Shown: positions 5,777 through 10,841 of the stretch, piece by piece
How positions within the stretch are numbered: position 1 is the stretch's first letter
Layout: every line of letters starts with the position of its first letter
NCBI GenBank assembly: GCA_016929465.1
Contig: JAFGIT010000307.1
Span: 1-10,841 of the forward strand
DNA length: 10,841 nucleotides
Origin: JAFGIT01 sp016929465 [NCBI: Candidatus Coatesbacteria bacterium]
Lineage (GTDB): Bacteria > B130-G9
Direction of reading: 5' to 3'
Translations under genes and position numbers: made by a program
The notes under the pieces: model-generated
Told to the model about the DNA's origin: nothing
The model's database searches: none
What the model saw: the letters and a program-made list of their open reading frames with translations, nothing else

Positions 5777-5805
5777 TTGACTTGCCGCATCTCGGTTTCT
5801 AACAT
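5777..5805 (+). promoter_or_regulatory. Sigma70-type promoter of the BatD-GH57-flippase operon
   Basis: TTGACT (5777-5782), a 17-bp spacer and TAACAT (5800-5805) give a good -35/-10 pair. Transcription would begin near 5812, leaving about 28 nt of leader with GGAG at 5827-5830 before the ATG at 5840. This placement argues against the earlier in-frame ATG at 5747. No clear terminator follows any of the three genes down to 10488. Confidence 0.5.
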
Positions 5806-5839
5806 TCGGCGCCAAATGAGCATTTTGGAGTGTTTCGAC

Positions 5840-6850
5840 ATGGATACAACTGCTGCGAGATCGCGACGAGACAGCCGGGGGAAGGTCTGGCTCATAGCCT
5901 TCTTCTGCGCGTTGCTCTGCGGTTTCTCCCAGATAGCGAGTGCAAACATCTCGGTCAGCGCCGAGGCCTCAAAGGACGAAGTGATGTTAGGAGAGCAATT
6001 CGACCTGCTCGTGACGGTCCTTCACGACGATGGCTACACTCTATCCGAGCCGAATATTGGGCAGACCATCGGCGATTTCACGGTCGTCAAAAGCGAGAGA
6101 ACGGCCTCTGCCGAGGGAAGACCGAAGGTCGAATACCGATACACCTTGGCCGGCTTCAAGCTGGACAGGGCGACGATCGCCTCCATCGCAATCGAATACG
6201 CGGATCCCGCAAACCAGCCCGGCAAGCTCACGACCAAGCCCATAGGAATCAGCGTTGTCGGCACCGTCAAGGAGGGCGAGACCGAGATCAAGGACATCAA
6301 AGACATGGTCCCGATAGAGCCCAGGATGGCGCTCTGGCTCAAGATACTGATTGCTGTGGCCTCAATAGCGATAGTAGTGCTGGTCGTAATGTGGCGAATC
6401 CGAAGGCGAAGGGTGCGCCTGGAGGAGGCTCCAGAGGCGAAGCCAATTCCGCCGTCAGTCCAGGCGCTTGCCGAACTAGAAAAGCTTCTGAAGGGCAACT
6501 TGCTCTTCGAGAAACGATACAAGGAGTTCTACTTCGAGCTCTCCGACATAGTCCGCCGCTTCTTGACCCGACGACTCGGACTATGGGCCGTCGATATGAC
6601 GACCACCGAGATCGAGTTCGCGATGAGGTCGAATCCCATATCTGAGGAGTTCACCGAAGCAACGCTCGAGACGCTGAGATTCTCCGACATGGTCAAGTTC
6701 GCGAAGCTAATCCCGCCCGACGATAAGACCGATGAGGTAGTAGATGGTGTCAGGGAATTGATCGAATTAGGGCGCGAGCCGCTGTTCGGAATGGAGGCTG
6801 AGCGGGCGGTTAATGGCCCATTGCAGGGGAAGAAGGACGAAGCGACATAA
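5840..6850 (+). CDS. BatD-like single-pass membrane protein
   Basis: I place the start at ATG 5840 (336 residues). It has GGAG 9 nt upstream, lies behind the promoter, and gives a clean signal peptide: basic residues 9-15, hydrophobic 16-30, and ASA just before residue 36. Residues 36-140 form an Ig-like beta domain with a DEVMLGEQFDLLVTV strand pattern typical of the BatD 'oxygen tolerance' family. A membrane helix spans about 164-186, stopped by RIRRRRVR. The cytosolic part (about 205-315) is helical, with LAELEKLLKGN and FYFELSDIVRRFLTRRLGLWAVDMTTTEI, the pattern of BatD/DUF4381 C-termini. BatD proteins normally belong to MoxR ATPase-DUF58-VWA clusters that act on envelope integrity. Here none of those partners is present and the stop codon overlaps the GH57 start. 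It could tether or scaffold a glycan-related complex (inference). Confidence 0.75.
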   Translation: MDTTAARSRRDSRGKVWLIAFFCALLCGFSQIASANISVSAEASKDEVMLGEQFDLLVTVLHDDGYTLSEPNIGQTIGDFTVVKSERTASAEGRPKVEYRYTLAGFKLDRATIASIAIEYADPANQPGKLTTKPIGISVVGTVKEGETEIKDIKDMVPIEPRMALWLKILIAVASIAIVVLVVMWRIRRRRVRLEEAPEAKPIPPSVQALAELEKLLKGNLLFEKRYKEFYFELSDIVRRFLTRRLGLWAVDMTTTEIEFAMRSNPISEEFTEATLETLRFSDMVKFAKLIPPDDKTDEVVDGVRELIELGREPLFGMEAERAVNGPLQGKKDEAT

Positions 6851-9042
6851 TGCCAAGTGAGAAGCTCCGAGTAGCATTCCTGTGGCATTTTCATCAGCCG
6901 ATCTACAAGGACTTCTTGACTAACGAATACGTCATGCCCTGGGTCAGGCTGCACGCGCTCAAGGACTACTACGATATGGGCGCAATCCTCGCCGGCGTCG
7001 ATGGCGCGACCGCGACCTTCAACTTCGTGGGCTCGCTGATTCTCCAGCTCAATGATTACGCGAGCGGAAAGGCGGATGACCTATTCGTTCACCTATCCGA
7101 GAAGCCCGCAGAATCGCTCAGCGAGGATGAGCGCAGATTCCTTATCACGAATTTTTTCTACATCAATCGCAAGATCATCGAAAGCTATCCGAGGTTCTCA
7201 GAGCTGCTCGTTAAGCGGGAGATGGGCCTCGCAGTGCAGAATCCGATGGCAAGTTACAGCCTGCAGGATTTCTTGGACCTGCAGGTCCTTTTCAACCTGG
7301 GCTGGTGCGGTAACACTCTGAGAAGAGAGAGCGATGTGGTCAAGGCTCTGCAGGCAAAGGGGCGAGATTTCTCAGAAGAAGAGAAGATCGAACTGCTCAG
7401 TGCCCAGCAGCAATTCCTCTCTCGGATATCCGAACTCTATTTGAGGCTGGCATCAGAGAGGCGAGTCGAGCTTTCGATCACACCCTTCTACCACCCGATC
7501 CTCCCACTGCTCGCAAATGTCCAGAACGCCCGCGAGTGCATGCCCGGTGTCCCGCTCCCGGCCAACTGGACCGGAGTGGCCGAGGATGCCGTGCACCAGG
7601 TGCGTGAGTCCGCAAAGCTCTTCGAGGCCCAGTTCGGCGGCGTCCCCCTGCGGGGGATGTGGCCGGCCGAGGGTTCGGTCAGCCAGGACACATGCGGGAT
7701 ATACACCGACCTCGGCATCAAGTGGATAGCGACCGACGAGGCAGTTCTCTCGGGTTCACTATCGGCCGCCGGCCGGCCACATCTCGGCCAGGACAGGTCG
7801 CAGCTATTCTCGCCACACTTCGTCGAGGTGAACGGCAAGCCGCTCTCGATATTCTTCCGGGACCACGGCCTATCGGACGCGATCGGCTTCGTGTATTCGC
7901 CCTGGGAGGCGACGGCTGCTGCCGATGACTTCCTGGCCAAACTGAAGGCAATTCATGACTCTGTTGGTGCTTCCACAAAGGGCAATCCCCCGATCGTGTC
8001 GGTCATCCTCGACGGCGAGAACGCCTGGCAGTATTACGCCGACAATGGCGAGCCGTTCCTGAAGGAGCTCTATTCACGCCTTGTCGCATCCGACTGGCTG
8101 GAGCTCGTCACCTTCGGCGATTACGTCGATGAGTTCGGTCCGGGTCACCCCCTCAAAAGGCTCTCAGCAGGCTCATGGATACGTGGCGACTTCGGAGTGT
8201 GGATCGGTCATCCCGAGGACAACCAGGCCTGGGACTACCTCGCCGCTGCGCGAGATGCCCTGGTCAAGGACCCGCCAGCCGATGCGCACTCGAAGGCTCT
8301 CGCCTGGCAGACGATATACGCCGCGGAGGGAAGCGACTGGAACTGGTGGTATGGAGACGACCACAGCTGCGACAACATAGACCAGTTCGACCGCCTCTAC
8401 AGGAAGCACATCGCAAATGTATTCACGCTAATCGGCAAGTCCCCTCCCTTCGACCTCAGCATTCCCATCAAGAAACTCGCGCCAATTCGCGCCTATAGCC
8501 AGCCAAAGCAGTTCATCCATCCCGTTATCGACGGCAAGGACACGACCTACTTCGAGTGGATCGGCGCCGGCGTCCTCGACCAGAGGTCCGCCGGGCGCGG
8601 CGCGATGCACCAGGTCTCGACGCACGCCAAGAAGTTGTATTATGGCTTCGATCCTGCCAATATGTTCATCAGGATTGATTTTACGCAAGATGCTGTGGAC
8701 TTGCTCGGGCTGGATGGGGATCTTGGCCTTTATGTTCATATCTTGGAGCCTGAAGAATTCAGGCTCCAACTTGCGTTCGAAGGGGCAAAGACCGCCCTCT
8801 TGGTGGATGCCAAGGCGGATAATGGCTGGGAAAAGACCGCAAGTCTCCCGACGGTTGCCGCAGGCAAGATTCTGGAGCTGGCGGCGCCCCTCGAGATGAT
8901 TGGGTGCAAGGCGGGTGACAGGCTGCGGTTTGCCATTAGGCTGACAAGGGGCGGCGAATTGACTGAGAGCATACCTGAGGATTCATGTATAAAGACGACT
9001 GTGCCAGGTCCAGAATTCGAAGAGGAAGAGTGGTTGGTCTGA
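6850..9042 (+). CDS. GH57 glycoside hydrolase (alpha-amylase-type) with C-terminal beta domain
   Basis: This 730-residue enzyme opens with RVAFLWHFHQPIY, the GH57 first conserved region (HQP at 15-17). The nucleophile is expected at Glu274 in GMWPAEGSVSQ, and the general acid at Asp388 in VSVILDGENAW. Other family marks are TPFYHPILPLL (211-221) and GSDWNWWYGDDHS (494-506). GH57 is an (alpha/beta)7-barrel family acting with retention on alpha-glucans (amylase, amylopullulanase, branching enzyme) or alpha-galactosides; the specificity cannot be settled here. No signal peptide is present, so it acts in the cytoplasm. Residues about 545-730 form a predicted beta-sandwich, perhaps carbohydrate binding. 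Its ATG shares the final A of the BatD stop (TAATG), with AAGGA 12 nt upstream. From about base 8640, codon use shifts toward T-ending codons, unlike the C-rich catalytic part. Confidence 0.9.
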   Translation: MPSEKLRVAFLWHFHQPIYKDFLTNEYVMPWVRLHALKDYYDMGAILAGVDGATATFNFVGSLILQLNDYASGKADDLFVHLSEKPAESLSEDERRFLITNFFYINRKIIESYPRFSELLVKREMGLAVQNPMASYSLQDFLDLQVLFNLGWCGNTLRRESDVVKALQAKGRDFSEEEKIELLSAQQQFLSRISELYLRLASERRVELSITPFYHPILPLLANVQNARECMPGVPLPANWTGVAEDAVHQVRESAKLFEAQFGGVPLRGMWPAEGSVSQDTCGIYTDLGIKWIATDEAVLSGSLSAAGRPHLGQDRSQLFSPHFVEVNGKPLSIFFRDHGLSDAIGFVYSPWEATAAADDFLAKLKAIHDSVGASTKGNPPIVSVILDGENAWQYYADNGEPFLKELYSRLVASDWLELVTFGDYVDEFGPGHPLKRLSAGSWIRGDFGVWIGHPEDNQAWDYLAAARDALVKDPPADAHSKALAWQTIYAAEGSDWNWWYGDDHSCDNIDQFDRLYRKHIANVFTLIGKSPPFDLSIPIKKLAPIRAYSQPKQFIHPVIDGKDTTYFEWIGAGVLDQRSAGRGAMHQVSTHAKKLYYGFDPANMFIRIDFTQDAVDLLGLDGDLGLYVHILEPEEFRLQLAFEGAKTALLVDAKADNGWEKTASLPTVAAGKILELAAPLEMIGCKAGDRLRFAIRLTRGGELTESIPEDSCIKTTVPGPEFEEEEWLV

Positions 9043-9054
9043 GCGGTTCGTTCG

Positions 9055-10488
9055 ATGAGTGATCGGATCATCGAGAATTCAACTCGAATGACGCTGCTGC
9101 AGGTATGCAGCTTCGTCGCGAATACCCTCCTTTATATAGCGCTCGCCAGGATACTCGGACCAGCGGACTACGGCATCGCGAGCATCACCGTATTCCCCGC
9201 GCTGACGCTGCTGAGGACGGGTGTATTTGGGGCGCTGATGTTCGGGACCGCGAAGGTCATTGCCGCAAATCCTGATGCGCTCGGCTCGTGTATCGCCACC
9301 TCCCGCAAAGCCTATTGGATTGTCGGCGCGGCATGTGTCGTGGTCTTCCTGGCGGGAGCAGACCTACTGTCATTCTTCCTCAAGGACATCACACTCACGC
9401 CCTTCTTCAGGTTCATGTCGCTCGCCGTGCCGCCGGTCGCTGCGTTCGTCCTCTTTCACGCGACACTCATCGGCTTGAAGGACTTCAGGAAACTCCTGAA
9501 GTTCGGGGCGACCTTCCAGGTCCTGAAACTCACGCTGACCGTCATCCTCGTGCTGATCGGCACGAGAGTTTATGGCCTTGTACTAGGATTCTCGATGGCC
9601 TGCATTGTCGCGCTGATGATATTCCGACGCGGGTCGCGACCGGAGCCCGGAGAGGGCGAAATAAAGCTCTCTTATTACTTCCACACCGTGGGCGCTATCT
9701 TCCTCGCCTTCTTGGTGAGCTTCCTTCAGAGGTATGCCGGGCTTATAAACCTGAAGCGGATCATCTTCGATAACGAGCAGGTTGCTTTCTACTCGGTAGC
9801 CTATCAGTTGGCCTCTATGCCCGCGCTCATCTTCACTGGTGTCGCGGTTGCTCTATGGCCGGCAATATCTGGTCTTGCGAAGGACCCGGACCTCGAACTC
9901 GCGAGAGGCTACATAAACAAGTCGCTCAAATACACGATGCTCGGGCTGTTCCCGATCGCAGCGATACTCGCGGCGCTGCCGGACTATGCCGTCCGAATCG
10001 CATTCAGCGCCAAATACGCCCAGGGCGCGGTCGTCCTGCCTTATATAGTCATCGCCCTAGTATTGCTCACGCTTCAGTCGGTCGTCATGTCGGCCCTGCT
10101 CGCGATGGGGAAGGTGAAGACGATCATTTTCGTGACTGGTGGCGCTTCCGTTGTGATATTCCTCCTGGGCAACATCTTGATCCCCGATTATGGCATAAAG
10201 GGGGCCGCAATAAGCGAGGTGATTGGCTTCTTCTTGAGCCTCGCAATCGTCACGGTCGTATCGAGCAGGATCTTTGGCAGGCTGTATTCTATCGCGGAGT
10301 TCATAAAAATCGCCGCCTCGACCATCGTGCTGTTCCTGGTGATTCGCTCGTTCACATTCCTCGGGCAATGGGCCGTTCTGACCGTCATTCCGGCGGCAAT
10401 CCTCTTCTTCCTGGCTCTCGTCCTGCTAGGTGTGCTTTCATTAGACGAGATTCAAAAGGGCCTATTGCGCCGAAAGCGCGAAGCGTGA
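9055..10488 (+). CDS. Wzx/MOP-type polysaccharide flippase
   Basis: The 477-residue protein is almost wholly hydrophobic, with about 12-14 membrane segments in the MOP-superfamily layout. The N-terminus reads LLQVCSFVANTLLYIALARILGPADYGIASI, the hallmark opening of Wzx-type polysaccharide exporters (first helix, then LGPxDYG). Charged and Gly/Pro residues recur in the pattern of a two-bundle transporter. Such proteins move lipid-linked oligosaccharides or sugar-like lipids from the inner to the outer face of the cytoplasmic membrane. The gene starts 12 bp after the GH57 stop with only a weak ribosome binding site, suggesting coupled translation. The window ends before any glycosyltransferase or polymerase, so the substrate is unknown. 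Some MOP members move other lipid intermediates (for example MurJ), but the LGPxDYG opening favours Wzx. Confidence 0.88.
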   Translation: MSDRIIENSTRMTLLQVCSFVANTLLYIALARILGPADYGIASITVFPALTLLRTGVFGALMFGTAKVIAANPDALGSCIATSRKAYWIVGAACVVVFLAGADLLSFFLKDITLTPFFRFMSLAVPPVAAFVLFHATLIGLKDFRKLLKFGATFQVLKLTLTVILVLIGTRVYGLVLGFSMACIVALMIFRRGSRPEPGEGEIKLSYYFHTVGAIFLAFLVSFLQRYAGLINLKRIIFDNEQVAFYSVAYQLASMPALIFTGVAVALWPAISGLAKDPDLELARGYINKSLKYTMLGLFPIAAILAALPDYAVRIAFSAKYAQGAVVLPYIVIALVLLTLQSVVMSALLAMGKVKTIIFVTGGASVVIFLLGNILIPDYGIKGAAISEVIGFFLSLAIVTVVSSRIFGRLYSIAEFIKIAASTIVLFLVIRSFTFLGQWAVLTVIPAAILFFLALVLLGVLSLDEIQKGLLRRKREA

Positions 10489-10503
10489 CATTAGATTCCT
10501 CGT

Positions 10504-10682
10504 CCACTAAGGACACTAAGGACCACGAAGAAATGTATGTTGGGACGGATGAAATGCGCGTGATGGACTCAGGTGGACGCTATGGACAATCCCTTCCACC
10601 GTCCTCTTTTGGCTTCTCCTTTGTCCCTTCCCCCTTCTCCTTTTTCCCAAAAATGCTTAGTGATTCTTCGTGAACTTAGTGG
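10504..10682. repeat. Inverted-repeat element with CACTAAGGA repeats and pyrimidine tract
   Basis: Tandem CACTAAGGA units (10505-10513, 10514-10522) and CACGAAGAA (10524-10532) on the left are mirrored on the right by TTCTTCGTG (10664-10672) and CTTAGTGG (10675-10682), which pairs with CCACTAAG (10504-10511). Between the arms is a long pyrimidine-rich stretch (about 10590-10648). I recall CACTAAG/CACGAAG strings as common dispersed repeats in environmental bacterial genomes. No coding sequence is supported. Confidence 0.6.
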
Positions 10683-10698
10683 ATCAAAAACTCTGATC

Positions 10699-10740
10699 AG
10701 TCCGCAATCCGAAATCCATAATCCGAAATCCACAATCGCC
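10699..10740 (+). repeat. Tandem array of a 7-bp repeat
   Basis: Six consecutive 7-mers follow exact 7-bp phasing: AGTCCGC, AATCCGA, AATCCAT, AATCCGA, AATCCAC, AATCGCC. The first two bases and the TCC core are almost constant. It abuts the inverted-repeat element. A 7-bp period is not a whole helical turn, and I see no coding or binding-site role. Confidence 0.7.
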
Positions 10741-10805
10741 AAAAGTCTCCCACATGCTCATTATTATTATCTCTATCTCTTATCATAAATGATCTGTTTT
10801 TTCGC

Positions 10806-10834
10806 TTGACATCTATGTTCTTGATCTCTATCCT
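10806..10834 (+). promoter_or_regulatory. Sigma70-type promoter reading out of the window
   Basis: A perfect TTGACA (10806-10811), 17-bp spacer and TATCCT (10829-10834) face right, in an AT-rich stretch. It probably drives a gene beyond the window's right edge. Confidence 0.5.
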
Positions 10835-10841
10835 ATTGTGA

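Larger units (their letters stand above)
10489..10841. other. Non-coding right end of window
   Basis: After the flippase stop there are 353 bp with no supported gene. They hold the inverted-repeat element, the 7-bp tandem array, an AT-rich ATT/CTCT stretch near 10760-10785 and a promoter-like site at the edge. Short open frames here only follow low-complexity sequence. Confidence 0.65.

Noticed and set aside
5747-5839. Earlier ATG for the BatD-like gene
   Set aside because: It would put the promoter inside the gene, lacks a ribosome binding site and buries the signal peptide 31 residues in.
10699-10740. CRISPR-like array
   Set aside because: The 7-bp units have no spacers; it is a simple tandem repeat.
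10573-10788. Small open frame in the right-end non-coding region
   Set aside because: It is a translation of the pyrimidine tract and 7-bp repeats, with low-complexity residues only.

Overview
The window looks like bacterial chromosome from an uncultivated or poorly described lineage. Shine-Dalgarno sites (for example AAGGAGG before the gene at 3004), sigma70-type promoters and close or overlapping genes are visible. Nothing fixes the taxon. The mix of small toxin-antitoxin genes, hairpin-rich intergenic repeats and a GH57 enzyme beside a Wzx-like flippase recalls metagenome-derived Planctomycetota, Verrucomicrobiota and related candidate phyla; that is an impression only.

Left part, 1 to 2100: conflict-type genes. 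The window opens inside an MNT nucleotidyltransferase (antitoxin type). It overlaps a HEPN partner cut short after about 40 recognisable residues. A MazE-like/MazF-like toxin-antitoxin pair follows, then a class II Fic AMP-transferase gene with an apparently intact active site and inhibitory helix.

Middle, 2101 to 3000: no convincing gene. This stretch holds GCGACAT repeats, an inverted pair of hairpin modules, a long hairpin and a 173-bp element with 30-bp imperfect terminal inverted repeats.

Centre, 3004 to 5125: three membrane-protein genes on the + strand. They encode a RipA-family small membrane protein, a ZIP-family metal transporter with altered metal-site residues, and a CPBP (CAAX-type) intramembrane protease with all three motifs. 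A small overlapping DUF4258-like/DUF2283 pair at 5225-5670 is probably another toxin-antitoxin-like module.

Right part, 5777 to 10488: a tightly packed operon behind a good promoter. It encodes a BatD-like single-pass membrane protein, a 730-residue GH57 glycoside hydrolase whose start overlaps the BatD stop (TAATG), and a Wzx/MOP-type polysaccharide flippase 12 bp further on. Together these suggest handling of a glycan at the cytoplasmic membrane. An orphan BatD-like protein coupled to a GH57 enzyme is the most unusual combination in the window. The right end (10489-10841) is non-coding and repeat-rich, with a strong promoter-like site reading out of the window.
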